DNA from: Pseudaminobacter soli (ex Li et al. 2025)
GTDB taxonomy: Bacteria > Pseudomonadota > Alphaproteobacteria > Rhizobiales > Rhizobiaceae
Length of the DNA stretch: 64,000 nt
Direction: 5' to 3'
Assembly (NCBI RefSeq): GCF_029892515.1
Contig: NZ_JARXVF010000009.1
Span: forward strand, 89,749-153,748
Of this stretch, positions 18,186 to 28,620 are shown in pieces. Below the pieces are notes generated by a model that made no database searches, was not told the DNA's origin, and worked only from the letters and a program-made list of their open reading frames with translations. Position 1 is the stretch's first letter. Every line of letters starts with the position of its first letter. The translations under genes were made by a program, and so were the position numbers.

Positions 18186-19450
18186 CCGGGCGTTCCTCCC
18201 TTGTCGCCCAGAGCATCCGCGCAACCATCGAGCGCGTCATTACTCGGGTAAACACACTTTCGGCTGGGGGGCCGGGCTGGACCCGTCCGTCTTACAGTGA
18301 TCTCGAAAGTGCTGCCCATGCGATGATCGAGGAAGAGGCTCTCTCTTTGGGGCTGACTGTCTCTCGCGATGCGGCGGGCAATCTCTTCGCGCGGATGAAA
18401 GGCCGCAACTCCAATGTGGTGCCGCTCTACGTCGGGTCTCACCTGGACACGGTCGCAGAAGGCGGGGCCTATGATGGGCAGGCCGGAGTTGCCGGCGCGC
18501 TGGCGCTCGCCGCCGCGCTGCGGGCGGAAGGCCGCATACCCGAAGCGGACCTCGTGGTGACCGTAACGCGGGCCGAGGAAAGCGTGTGGTTTCCGGTTTC
18601 ATATGTTGGGTCCCGCGCCGGACTCGGACGCCTCACCCGCGAAGAGATGGAAGCGAAGCGGGTCGACACCCAGCGCAGCCTGGCCGACCATATGCGTGAC
18701 CAAGGCTATGATCCCGAAGCCGTCGCCACTCTGGTGCCGCCGCAGCCGGCTCGCTTCCTTGAATTCCACATCGAACAGGGGCCGGTCCTGCACATTGCGG
18801 GGGAACCCTATGGCATTGTTACAGCGATCCGCGGCGGGTTGCGCTATCGTTCGGCGCGCGTGAACGGGGTTTGGGCGCATTCCGGCGCCGCGCCTTATGA
18901 GGGACGGGCGGACGCCGTCGTCGCCTTTTCGGAGCTTGTCGTGGCGATGGATCGGGTCTGGGCCGAAATGCTCGCGGAAGGCGCCGACCTGACAGTGACC
19001 TTCGGCCGAGTGGATGCAGCCAGTTCCGCCCATGCCATGGCCAAGGTTGCAGGAACGCTAGGCTTCTGTCTCGACATGCGCTCGTCTGACGCTTCCACCC
19101 TCGATGAGGCGGATCGCCGGTTCCGTGTCGAAATCGCCCGCATTGAGGCGGCTCGCCCGGGCATTAGCTTCGATCTCGGCCAGCAGAGCCGCAGCCAGCC
19201 GGCGCAACTTTCCCCTGCCATGGCGGATTTCGTGGCACGCGGCGCGGAGGCGCGGGGCGACAAACCGCGCCGCATGCTCTCAGGCGGAGGACACGATGCA
19301 GCGGCTTTTGCCGCCGCGGGTTGGGATAGCGTCATGGTGTTCATCCGCAATTGGAACGGCAGTCATTGTCCTGACGAAGGAATGCACCTGGAAGACCTCG
19401 CCCTTGCCGTGGAATCCGTGCATGAATCCATATGCCAGGAGGGGGGCTAA
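18182..19450 (+). CDS. M20-family N-carbamoyl-L-amino acid hydrolase/ureidohydrolase-like enzyme
   Basis: 422 residues of the hydantoinase/carbamoylase branch of M20. Zinc ligands are visible in GSHLDTVAEGGAYDGQAGVA (His, Asp), TRAEESVWFPVSYVGS (Glu pair), EFHIEQGPVLH (His) and SGGGHDAAAFA (His). The lid/dimerisation domain lies at about 210-330. Such enzymes cleave N-carbamoyl amino acids, ureidoglycine/ureidoglycolate or beta-ureidopropionate. The ATG at 18182 overlaps the previous stop (ATGA); a GTG 15 bases upstream was rejected. Pairing with 5-oxoprolinase suggests breakdown of a cyclic ureide or N-carbamoyl glutamate-like compound (inference). Confidence 0.85.
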   Translation: MTGRSSLVAQSIRATIERVITRVNTLSAGGPGWTRPSYSDLESAAHAMIEEEALSLGLTVSRDAAGNLFARMKGRNSNVVPLYVGSHLDTVAEGGAYDGQAGVAGALALAAALRAEGRIPEADLVVTVTRAEESVWFPVSYVGSRAGLGRLTREEMEAKRVDTQRSLADHMRDQGYDPEAVATLVPPQPARFLEFHIEQGPVLHIAGEPYGIVTAIRGGLRYRSARVNGVWAHSGAAPYEGRADAVVAFSELVVAMDRVWAEMLAEGADLTVTFGRVDAASSAHAMAKVAGTLGFCLDMRSSDASTLDEADRRFRVEIARIEAARPGISFDLGQQSRSQPAQLSPAMADFVARGAEARGDKPRRMLSGGGHDAAAFAAAGWDSVMVFIRNWNGSHCPDEGMHLEDLALAVESVHESICQEGG

Positions 19451-20082
19451 TGAGTTCAGAGACGCTCGCGCAGGCGGCTTACAGCCGAATCAAACAAGAC
19501 ATCCTTCAGGGCCGGATCAAGCCCGACACTGTCCTCTCCGAGCGCGAGCTTGCCGAGCAGCAGGGCATTTCGCGCACGCCGCTGCGCTCGGCCCTGTCGC
19601 GCCTGGAGAGGGAACACGTCATCAGCCGGCTTCAGAATGGCGTCCTGCTGGTGCGCTCCGTCTCCGTCGAGCAATTGATTGAGATCGTGCAACTGCGCCA
19701 GGCGCTTGAAAGCGCCGCTGCGGCCCGCGCCGCTGAGTTCGGTTTGACTGCTGAACTGGCCGGGTTGCGGGAAGTCATGACGGCCTACGCCAATGGGCGC
19801 AATGTTGCCTTCGACGACTTCTGGGCCGAGGACGACAAGTTCCATCTTGCCGTTGCACGCGCTGCGCGGCTGGAATTGCTGCCGGCCATACTTGCCGAGC
19901 AGCGCGCTATCGCAAGACGCTGCACGATTACCCGCACCCATGACAGCTTCGCGGATCAGGCGCGCGAACATATCGCCGTGATCGACGCAATCGCCGCCGG
20001 TGACGGTGTAGCGGCCAGAGCTGCGATGAGTCTGCACTTCGAGAATGTTCGAGCCCGATTCCTGGGCTGGCTCTCACGCTGA
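19450..20082 (+). CDS. GntR-family regulator (FCD type), second copy in the cluster
   Basis: 210 residues. The winged helix (about 8-75) reads GRIKPDTVLSERELAEQQGI, SRTPLRSALSRLEREHVISR. The FCD domain has QLRQALESAAAARAAEF and the metal-site residues in DDKFHLAVARAARLELL and AREHIAVIDAIAAGDGVAA. The start ATG shares its first base with the TAA of the M20 gene (TAATG). It differs clearly in sequence from the GntR at 16576, so this is not a recent duplication. It probably governs the downstream M24-FAH genes. Confidence 0.88.
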   Translation: MSSETLAQAAYSRIKQDILQGRIKPDTVLSERELAEQQGISRTPLRSALSRLEREHVISRLQNGVLLVRSVSVEQLIEIVQLRQALESAAAARAAEFGLTAELAGLREVMTAYANGRNVAFDDFWAEDDKFHLAVARAARLELLPAILAEQRAIARRCTITRTHDSFADQAREHIAVIDAIAAGDGVAARAAMSLHFENVRARFLGWLSR

Positions 20083-20105
20083 CATTACCATTCGAGAAAG
20101 ATGAA

Positions 20106-21308
20106 ATGCCCCAAGCTTCGCTTTGCGCCGCGACCTCGTCCTATGGCTTGCCTGACGGGCTGACTGGCAGTCAGGCGGTGTTTCCCGCCGCCGAGTTCGA
20201 GCAACGCATCGCCATGATCCAGAGGGCGCTCAGCCTTACCGGAGCAGAGGCGCTCATGCTGACCGGGCCCGAGAACATCTTCTGGGCGACGGGCCGACAG
20301 ACCGCCGGCTACTTTGCGTTTCAGACCCTTTTGGTGCCGCTTTCGGGCGAGCCCGTCCTGCTGGTTCGACAACTGGAGATGACGGGCGCACGCGCCTCGA
20401 CATGGCTGACGGATATCCGTGCCTGGCAAGATGGCGAGGATCCGGCACAGGCACTTGGCGCGCTGATAGCGGAGTTGGGCTATCGCCATCTGGCGGTCGA
20501 GCGGAACAGCTGGTTCGTCAGCCAGGCACTGTCGGAGCGGATTGCTGCCGCGTTGGTGCCAATTCGGATTTCGGATGGCTCGGGCCTGGTCGAGGGGCTG
20601 CGGGCAGTCAAGTCGCCGGCCGAGCTGGACGCGATCCGGTGCGCCGCCGCTTATGCGCAGGACGGCATGGTTGCCGCGATCGAGGCCTGTCACGACGGTG
20701 CAAACGAAAATGGCGTGACGGCCGCGATGATGGCTGCCGCCATCTCCTCAGGCTCCGAGGCAATGGCCATGGAGCCGCTAGTCTCATCTGGTCCGCGCTC
20801 GGGCATTCCGCACGCCACTTGGCGGCGGCGCAGAATGAACGCGGGAGACGGCGTCTTCCTCGAACTCGCCGCCAGTCACGATCGCTATCACGCCGCGCTG
20901 ATGCGCAGCGTTTGGATAGGACCTCCGCCGGCCGAGGTTCAGACGATGATGGATACCGCGTTGCGGGCGCTGGACGCCGCACTGACGGCCATGCGGCCGG
21001 GCGAGCCCTGCGCGGCCGCGCACAACGCGGCTCAGAGAGTGATCGACGCGGCAGGATATACGGCCGCCTTCCGCAAACGCATTGGATATTCCATGGGTGC
21101 GGCTTTCGCCCCGGACTGGGGCGAAGGGGCGATCCTGTCGCTCTTTTCCGACGTGTCACGCCCGTTGGAGCCCGGGATGGTCTTCCATTTGCCGGCCACG
21201 CTTCGCAGCTACGGTGCCTATACCGTGGGCGCGTCGGAAACTGTGATTGTCACGGAAACGGGGGTCGAACCGCTGTCCGACCTGCCCCGGACCATGACCA
21301 TCCGCTGA
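20106..21308 (+). CDS. M24-family creatinase/ectoine hydrolase-like enzyme
   Basis: 400 residues: a creatinase-type N-terminal domain (about 20-170) and a pita-bread domain. The region around GYSMGAAFAPDWGEGAILSL resembles ectoine hydrolase DoeA (GYSIGLSYPPDWGE in relatives) more than dipeptidases. The usual first metal Asp pair is replaced by FLELAASHDRYHAALMRSVW. A metal-independent creatinase-like mechanism is thus likely. It would open a cyclic amidine or hydrolyse a C-N bond. It starts 23 bases after the GntR gene and is followed by the FAH gene. It is only distantly like the other M24 protein at 8512. Confidence 0.78.
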   Translation: MPQASLCAATSSYGLPDGLTGSQAVFPAAEFEQRIAMIQRALSLTGAEALMLTGPENIFWATGRQTAGYFAFQTLLVPLSGEPVLLVRQLEMTGARASTWLTDIRAWQDGEDPAQALGALIAELGYRHLAVERNSWFVSQALSERIAAALVPIRISDGSGLVEGLRAVKSPAELDAIRCAAAYAQDGMVAAIEACHDGANENGVTAAMMAAAISSGSEAMAMEPLVSSGPRSGIPHATWRRRRMNAGDGVFLELAASHDRYHAALMRSVWIGPPPAEVQTMMDTALRALDAALTAMRPGEPCAAAHNAAQRVIDAAGYTAAFRKRIGYSMGAAFAPDWGEGAILSLFSDVSRPLEPGMVFHLPATLRSYGAYTVGASETVIVTETGVEPLSDLPRTMTIR

Positions 21309-21327
21309 CCTATTGCTGAGAACTGAG

Positions 21328-22014
21328 ATGGATTTCGTAGTTCCACCACCTACCCAACCTTCGCTTCCCGTGGCGGGAACGACTGCGCGTTTCCCGGTGC
21401 GGCGCATCTGGTGCGTCGGACGCAACTATGCTGAACATGCTCGCGAATTCGGCCATGATCCGGACCGCGAGCCCCCGTTCTTCTTTTCGAAGCCAGCGGA
21501 TGCACTGCTAACTGACGGGCAAGGCCTGCCCTATCCACCGCAGACCGGCAACCTTCATTTCGAGGCCGAACTGGTGGTTGCGCTCGGGACTGGCGGCCAC
21601 AATATTTCCCAGGAAGCCGCGCTGGGACACATCTGGGGTTATGCGGCAGGCAACGACTTCACACGGCGCGATTTGCAGGCTGTGGCGAAAGAGCTCGGAC
21701 GTCCTTGGGATCTTGCCAAAGGTTTCGACTTCTCGGCGGCCTGCGGTGCGCTTTCTCCGGCCGCTGCCGTCGGCCATCTCGCCCGGGGGCGGATCGCCCT
21801 TTCGGTCGACGGCGTGCAGCGCCAGGAGGCCGACCTTTCCGATATGATTTGGTCTGTAGACGAGATCATATCGGCACTGTCCGCTTCGGTAACGCTGAAA
21901 CCCGGCGATCTGATTTACACGGGCACCCCTGCCGGAGTTGGCGCGGTGGAGCGAGGCCAGACCGTGCGGGTCGACATTGATGGCCTCAGCAGTCTGGTCA
22001 CCCCCATCACTTGA
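21328..22014 (+). CDS. Fumarylacetoacetate hydrolase (FAH) family protein
   Basis: 228 residues from the ATG at 21328. The family core is WCVGRNYAEHAREFG, PFFFSKPADALL, HFEAELVVALG (metal Glu), YAAGNDFTRRDLQ (metal Asp) and the C-terminal LKPGDLIYTGTPAGVGAVERG. The length matches the single-domain YcgM/NagK-type hydrolases and decarboxylases of fumarylpyruvate or oxaloacetate. Here it probably handles a 2-oxo or acylpyruvate intermediate at the end of the operon. It converges with the LysR gene, whose stop lies about 100 bases further on. Confidence 0.87.
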   Translation: MDFVVPPPTQPSLPVAGTTARFPVRRIWCVGRNYAEHAREFGHDPDREPPFFFSKPADALLTDGQGLPYPPQTGNLHFEAELVVALGTGGHNISQEAALGHIWGYAAGNDFTRRDLQAVAKELGRPWDLAKGFDFSAACGALSPAAAVGHLARGRIALSVDGVQRQEADLSDMIWSVDEIISALSASVTLKPGDLIYTGTPAGVGAVERGQTVRVDIDGLSSLVTPIT

Positions 22015-22119
22015 CCAAGGCATAGGCTTCATTCCGGTTTATGCCAGCAGACTAATCGACTTCTGTTGGCCTCACTGAAGCGAGTTTCCGACCCGGTCAC
22101 TTCTGCTCGGCGCAACCTT

Positions 22120-22986
22120 CTACCAACGGGTTGCGCCGCAGGTCTCGACGAAGGCGCGAATAGCCACGATCCTGGGGCCGGAGCGTCGCCAAAGCACGCC
22201 CACCTTGCGGTGTTTGCCATCGGCAAGCAAAATCTTGCGCAGCCGCAACCCTTCAGGCCAGGGCGGCGACCAATCCGGCACGATGGCGACCCCAAGCCCT
22301 CTACTGACCAGCGCGGCAATGGAGTCGAGCGCGTCAAGCTCCAGCCATTCGCGGACCTTTAGTCTATGCTGCCGCAGGTAACCGTCCACGATCTGCCCGC
22401 CCCACTGGTTTCGGTCGTAACGGATGAACCGCGCAGTACTGATGGCTTCCTCGAGGCAACTGGCCTCCATTTCCTCAGGCGTGATCAAGACAAGCGGTTC
22501 CTCGCGAAGAGTCATCCACTCAATTGATTTCGGAATTTGGAATGGTGGCTGCACAACGACAGCAGCATCGATTTCTTCCGATAGGACGCTGTGGTAGAGG
22601 TCCATGGAAGCCCCCGGTCGAATGAAGAACTCGATCCGCGGGTAGCGCTGGCTCATCGAGGCAATGACCTCAGGCAAAAGGCCGGTCAACCCTGTTGCTG
22701 TCGAGCCGAGCCGCAATTCTCCGGCGGGTAGGTCATTTGCGGCTATCGCGCGCAGGTCCCGCGCCTCCTCAATCAGCTTACGGGCCTTCTGCAGTACTGC
22801 AAGACCTGAGGCCGTAGGGCGTACCGTCCGCCCTGCCCTGGCGACCAATGTATGCCCCAGTTCCTGCTCGAGTGCCTTCAGTCGCTGCGCGACTGCCGCT
22901 GGGGTTAGATTCAGCCGCCGAGCGGCCTCGGCGATGGAGTCACAATCGGCGACTTCAACGAAGCTCTCTAGAAAGCGTATGTCCAT
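22120..22986 (-). CDS. LysR-family regulator, divergent from the aminotransferase-RidA operon
   Basis: 288 residues. The helix-turn-helix at about 1-60 reads MDIRFLESFVEVADCDSIAE, AARRLNLTPAAVAQRLKALE. The ligand domain follows (ELRLGSTATGLTGLLPEVI, SRGLGVAIVPDW). The 125-base divergent spacer to the aminotransferase start holds a CTGTTG-N10-CAACAG dyad (23036-23057), a likely operator. LysR genes usually regulate the divergent operon, here a PLP aminotransferase and a RidA protein. Confidence 0.88.
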   Translation of the reverse strand: MDIRFLESFVEVADCDSIAEAARRLNLTPAAVAQRLKALEQELGHTLVARAGRTVRPTASGLAVLQKARKLIEEARDLRAIAANDLPAGELRLGSTATGLTGLLPEVIASMSQRYPRIEFFIRPGASMDLYHSVLSEEIDAAVVVQPPFQIPKSIEWMTLREEPLVLITPEEMEASCLEEAISTARFIRYDRNQWGGQIVDGYLRQHRLKVREWLELDALDSIAALVSRGLGVAIVPDWSPPWPEGLRLRKILLADGKHRKVGVLWRRSGPRIVAIRAFVETCGATRW

Positions 22987-23035
22987 ACGTCATATTTTCT
23001 ATCTTCTGATGCTACGAGAACAGAGATTTTACTAT

Positions 23036-23057
23036 CTGTTGCTGCGATCTACAACAG
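23036..23057. promoter_or_regulatory. CTGTTG-N10-CAACAG dyad, candidate LysR operator
   Basis: A perfect 6-bp inverted repeat (23036-23041 and 23052-23057) in the 125-base spacer between the LysR gene and the aminotransferase gene. Position and symmetry fit a LysR recognition site; no footprint evidence is available. Confidence 0.35.
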
Positions 23058-23111
23058 GTGCCAACGGGCTATTCGCCTCAGTTCCCGTCCTCGATCTAAA
23101 GGAGTTCCCCG

Positions 23112-24323
23112 ATGTCCGTTCAGGACAAATTCAGCAAGCTCGGCACCGACAACGCTCCCGGCCAGGAGGTGCGCCAGACGACGAGCGACCTACATACCCT
23201 GCTGCGTGGCGAGACCCTTTCAGGCGTGCCCGTCGATTTCTCGCACGGCGATGTCGATGCCTTCACTCCCACGCCTGGCGCCTTTGAAGTGTTCGCCGAG
23301 GGTGTCCGCCGCGGCGGGCGACAGGCCTACACCGAATATCGCGGCGCCAGCCAAATTCGTGAAGAATTGGCAGGCAAACTGGCCGCCTTCACCGGCGCCC
23401 CGGTCGATGCGGATGGGATGATCCTGACGCCCGGCACGCAGGGGGCTCTGTTCCTCGCCGTCGCCAGCACGGTCGCGCGCGGGGACAAGGTAGCCATTGT
23501 TCAACCCGACTATTTCGCCAACCGCAAGCTGGTCGAGTTCTTTGAGGGCGAGATCGTTCCCGTACGGCTCGACTATCTTAAGTCGGATGCCGAAGCGGGC
23601 CTTGACCTCGCCCAGTTGGAAGATGCCTTCCGCCAGGGCGCGAAGGTCTTCGTCTTCTCCAACCCGAACAACCCGGCAGGTGTTGTTTATTCGGAGGCCG
23701 AGATTCATCAGATCGCCGCGCTGGCGGGCAAATATGGCGCGACCGTGATTGCGGACCAGCTTTACTCACGCTTGCGCTATTCCGATGTCGCCTACACCCA
23801 CCTGCGCGCGACAGGCATCGACCCGGCAAACGTGATCACCATCATGGGTCCGTCCAAAACGGAATCGCTGAGCGGCTACCGGCTTGGCGTGGCCTTCGGC
23901 GCACCGAAGCTCATCGAGCGCATGGAAAAGCTGCAAGCCATCGTCTCGCTGCGCGCTGCAGGTTACAACCAAGCAGTGCTGCAGACATGGTTCTCAGAGC
24001 CGGAAGGCTGGATGGACGAGCGTATCCGCCTGCATCAGGCCATCCGTGACGATCTGCTTAAGGTTCTGCGAGCCGTCGAGGGTATCGAAGCCCGCGCCCC
24101 GCAGGCTGGTAGCTACCTCTTCCCGAGCCTACCAGAACTTGCCGTGTCCCCTGTGGACTTCGTGCGCATCCTGCGGCTTCAGGCCGGCGTCATCGTAACG
24201 CCCGGTACTGAATTCGGCCCACATTCCGCGAACAGCGTTCGGCTGAACTTCTCGCAAGACCACGCAGCGGCCGTGAAGGCGGTCGAGCGTACGGTCGAAC
24301 TCGTCGGACGGTATCGCGCATGA
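23112..24323 (+). CDS. Class I/II PLP aminotransferase
   Basis: 403 residues, fold type I. Catalytic residues are all present: N186 in NPNNPAG, D215 and Y218 in ADQLYS, PLP lysine K249 in GPSKTESLSGYRLG, and R257 in the same segment. GGAG lies nine bases before the ATG. The gene overlaps the RidA gene by four bases (ATGA), and RidA proteins remove reactive enamines released by PLP enzymes. Substrate is unknown; the family includes aspartate, tyrosine and valine transaminases and C-S lyases. Its LysR regulator is divergent. Confidence 0.85.
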   Translation: MSVQDKFSKLGTDNAPGQEVRQTTSDLHTLLRGETLSGVPVDFSHGDVDAFTPTPGAFEVFAEGVRRGGRQAYTEYRGASQIREELAGKLAAFTGAPVDADGMILTPGTQGALFLAVASTVARGDKVAIVQPDYFANRKLVEFFEGEIVPVRLDYLKSDAEAGLDLAQLEDAFRQGAKVFVFSNPNNPAGVVYSEAEIHQIAALAGKYGATVIADQLYSRLRYSDVAYTHLRATGIDPANVITIMGPSKTESLSGYRLGVAFGAPKLIERMEKLQAIVSLRAAGYNQAVLQTWFSEPEGWMDERIRLHQAIRDDLLKVLRAVEGIEARAPQAGSYLFPSLPELAVSPVDFVRILRLQAGVIVTPGTEFGPHSANSVRLNFSQDHAAAVKAVERTVELVGRYRA

Positions 24324-24757
24324 GCAGCGAGTTCCCCTCAAAGTCGCCCGTGCCGCAAGGCCAGTATCTGCCAGCCACGCGGCTCGGCAATCTGATCTTC
24401 ACCTCCGGCATGACGCCGCGGCAGGACGGAGCACTGCTCTTCACGGGACCCGTTCAGGTGGGCGAACCAGTGGAGTACTGGCGGGAAGCGGTAGTTCTCG
24501 CGACCCGCAACGCACTCACTGCCGCGCGGAACCGACTTACGGCAGGCGAGCAGATCGCCTCCGTACCGAGCCTTTCGGTCTTCATCGCAGCGGAGGCGGG
24601 CTTTACGCTCCATTCTCGACTAGCAGATTTTGCATCGGCCTTTCTGCACGAGGAGCTCGGCGAGGCTGGCATCGGCAGTCGCGCGGCTATCGGCGTAGCT
24701 ACCTTGCCCGGAAACGCCCCGGTCGAAATCCAGCTGATTGCTGCCATTTCGGGCTGA
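24320..24757 (+). CDS. RidA-family enamine/imine deaminase
   Basis: 145 residues of the RidA/YjgF family. The family start is VPQGQYLPATRLGNLIFTSG. The conserved Arg near the C-terminus lies in GSRAAIGVATLPGNAPVEI. These trimers hydrolyse 2-aminoacrylate-type intermediates or act in lower-pathway hydrolysis. Overlap with the aminotransferase gene indicates co-translation. A stem-loop terminator follows the stop after about a dozen bases. Confidence 0.88.
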   Translation: MSSEFPSKSPVPQGQYLPATRLGNLIFTSGMTPRQDGALLFTGPVQVGEPVEYWREAVVLATRNALTAARNRLTAGEQIASVPSLSVFIAAEAGFTLHSRLADFASAFLHEELGEAGIGSRAAIGVATLPGNAPVEIQLIAAISG

Positions 24758-24769
24758 GCGCACATAAGC

Positions 24770-24803
24770 GCAGCGGCCGGCGCAGACGGCCGCTGCTTAT
24801 TCT
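24770..24803 (+). terminator. Rho-independent-like terminator after the aminotransferase-RidA operon
   Basis: GCAGCGGCC (24770-24778) and GGCCGCTGC (24788-24796) form a perfect 9-bp stem with a 9-base loop, followed by TTATTCT. The U-run is imperfect, but position right after the last gene supports termination. Confidence 0.65.
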
Positions 24804-24961
24804 CGACCAAGTGATCAGTCGTGATGTCGAGACGCTCACAACGTCACTTTGCCGCCGTGCGCGATTACTGGGTACGACGAGTTGGTACTGTCATCAAGGC
24901 CGTGCTTATCGCTTTCGTATTTGGGCCGAGTGGCGTCGACCTGGGACCAAAGGTTTTGCTA

Positions 24962-26494
24962 ATGCGTACCATCCAAGAACAACTCGAAGCCCGTCGCGCC
25001 GAAGCTCGCCTCGGTGGCGGCCAGCGGCGCATCGACGCCCAGCACGCCAAGGGCAAGCTCACCGCGCGCGAGCGCCTCGACGTGCTCCTCGATGCGGGCT
25101 CGTTCGAGGAATACGACATGTATGTCACCCACCGCGCCACCGATTTCGGCATGGAGAGCCAAAAGGTGGCGGGCGACGGCGTCGTCACCGGCTGGGGCAC
25201 CATCAATGGCCGCCTGGTCTATGTCTTTTCGCAGGACTTCACCGTGCTGGGCGGCTCGCTGTCCGAGACCCATGCGCGGAAGATCTGCAAGATCATGGAC
25301 ATGGCGGTGAAGAACGGCGCGCCGGTGATCGGCGTCAACGACAGCGGCGGCGCCCGTATCCAGGAGGGCGTCGCCGCGCTCGCCGGCTATGCCGACGTCT
25401 TCAAGCGCAATGTCGATGCCTCGGGCGTGGTGCCGCAGATTTCGCTGATCATGGGCCCCTGCGCCGGCGGCGCGGTCTATTCGCCGGCGATGACCGACTT
25501 CATCTTCATGGTGCGCGACAGCTCCTACATGTTCGTGACCGGGCCGGACGTGGTGAAGACGGTCACCAACGAAGTGGTCAGCGCCGAGGAACTGGGCGGC
25601 GCGCGCACGCACACGCAAAAATCGTCGGTCGCCGACGGCGCATATGACAACGACATCGAGGCGCTGGAGCAGGTGCGCCGGCTGTTTGATTTCCTGCCGC
25701 TCAACAATCGCGACAAGCCACCGCTGCGGCCGTTCCACGACGATCCGTCCCGCGCCGAACTGCGGCTCGACACGCTGATCCCGGGCGCGGCCAACAAGCC
25801 CTACGACATGCACGAGCTGATCCTGGCGATTGCCGACGAGGGCGACTTCTTCGAAATCCAGGAAGCCTTCGCCAAAAACATCATCACCGGTTTTATGCGC
25901 ATCGAAGGCCAGACAGTGGGCGTGGTCGCCAACCAGCCGATGGTGCTGGCCGGTTGCCTCGACATCGATGCCTCGCGCAAGGCCGCACGCTTCGTGCGCT
26001 TTTGCGACGCCTTTTCCATCCCGATCCTCACGCTTGTCGACGTGCCCGGCTTCCTGCCGGGCACGAGCCAGGAATATGGCGGCGTCATCAAGCACGGCGC
26101 CAAGCTGTTGTTCGCCTATGCGCAGGCGACGGTGCCGATGGTGACGCTGATCACCCGCAAGGCCTATGGCGGCGCCTATGACGTCATGGCGTCGAAACAT
26201 ATCGGCGCCGACGTCAACTATGCCTGGCCGACGGCGGAGATCGCGGTGATGGGCGCCAAAGGGGCGGCCGAGATCCTCTACCGCTCCGAACTCGACGATC
26301 CGGCACGGATCGCCGAACGCACGCGCGAATATGAGGAGCGCTTCGCCACGCCGTTCATCGCCGCCGAGCGCGGCTTTATCGATGAGGTGATCATGCCGCA
26401 TTCCTCGCGCCGCCGCATTGCCCGCGCCTTCGCCGCGCTGCGTGGCAAGAGCGTCGAAACGCGCTGGAAGAAACACGACACGATCCCGCTCTGA
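24962..26494 (+). CDS. pccB: Propionyl-CoA/acyl-CoA carboxylase beta subunit
   Basis: 510 residues of the carboxyltransferase family. The frame could start upstream at a GTG (24821), but that leader has no homology, and [20 protein letters not shown] at 24962 is the usual start. Core motifs are [37 protein letters not shown], the oxyanion-hole glycines in [13 protein letters not shown], and [15 protein letters not shown] with [12 protein letters not shown] in the C-terminal half. It transfers the carboxyl group from carboxybiotin to propionyl-CoA to give methylmalonyl-CoA, in an alpha6-beta6 complex with PccA. It lies eight bases before pccA. Confidence 0.93.
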   Translation: MRTIQEQLEARRAEARLGGGQRRIDAQHAKGKLTARERLDVLLDAGSFEEYDMYVTHRATDFGMESQKVAGDGVVTGWGTINGRLVYVFSQDFTVLGGSLSETHARKICKIMDMAVKNGAPVIGVNDSGGARIQEGVAALAGYADVFKRNVDASGVVPQISLIMGPCAGGAVYSPAMTDFIFMVRDSSYMFVTGPDVVKTVTNEVVSAEELGGARTHTQKSSVADGAYDNDIEALEQVRRLFDFLPLNNRDKPPLRPFHDDPSRAELRLDTLIPGAANKPYDMHELILAIADEGDFFEIQEAFAKNIITGFMRIEGQTVGVVANQPMVLAGCLDIDASRKAARFVRFCDAFSIPILTLVDVPGFLPGTSQEYGGVIKHGAKLLFAYAQATVPMVTLITRKAYGGAYDVMASKHIGADVNYAWPTAEIAVMGAKGAAEILYRSELDDPARIAERTREYEERFATPFIAAERGFIDEVIMPHSSRRRIARAFAALRGKSVETRWKKHDTIPL

Positions 26495-26502
26495 GGTCTG
26501 AG

Positions 26503-28517
<2,015 letters not shown>

Positions 28518-28521
<4 letters not shown>

Positions 28522-28535
28522 GGTAAACACCTCAC
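28518..28535 (+). terminator. Short hairpin at the pccA stop, possible weak terminator
   Basis: GTGAGGT (28518-28524) and ACCTCAC (28529-28535) form a perfect 7-bp stem with loop AAAC, including the pccA stop codon; GCCTTTGTTC follows. The stem is compact but the U-run is poor. Confidence 0.4.
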
Positions 28536-28620
28536 GCCTTTGTTCATTTCCAACCGTTTTCCCGCTCCCACATCGAGCCGCTGCTGTGCTCCCGAAGAGC
28601 GCTAGGAGGAAGTAGTCTAA

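Noticed and set aside
24959..26476. A 505-codon open frame on the minus strand opposite pccB
   Set aside because: It lies antisense to a clear pccB gene, has no domain and has the His/Arg/Asp-rich composition of shadow frames in GC-rich genes.
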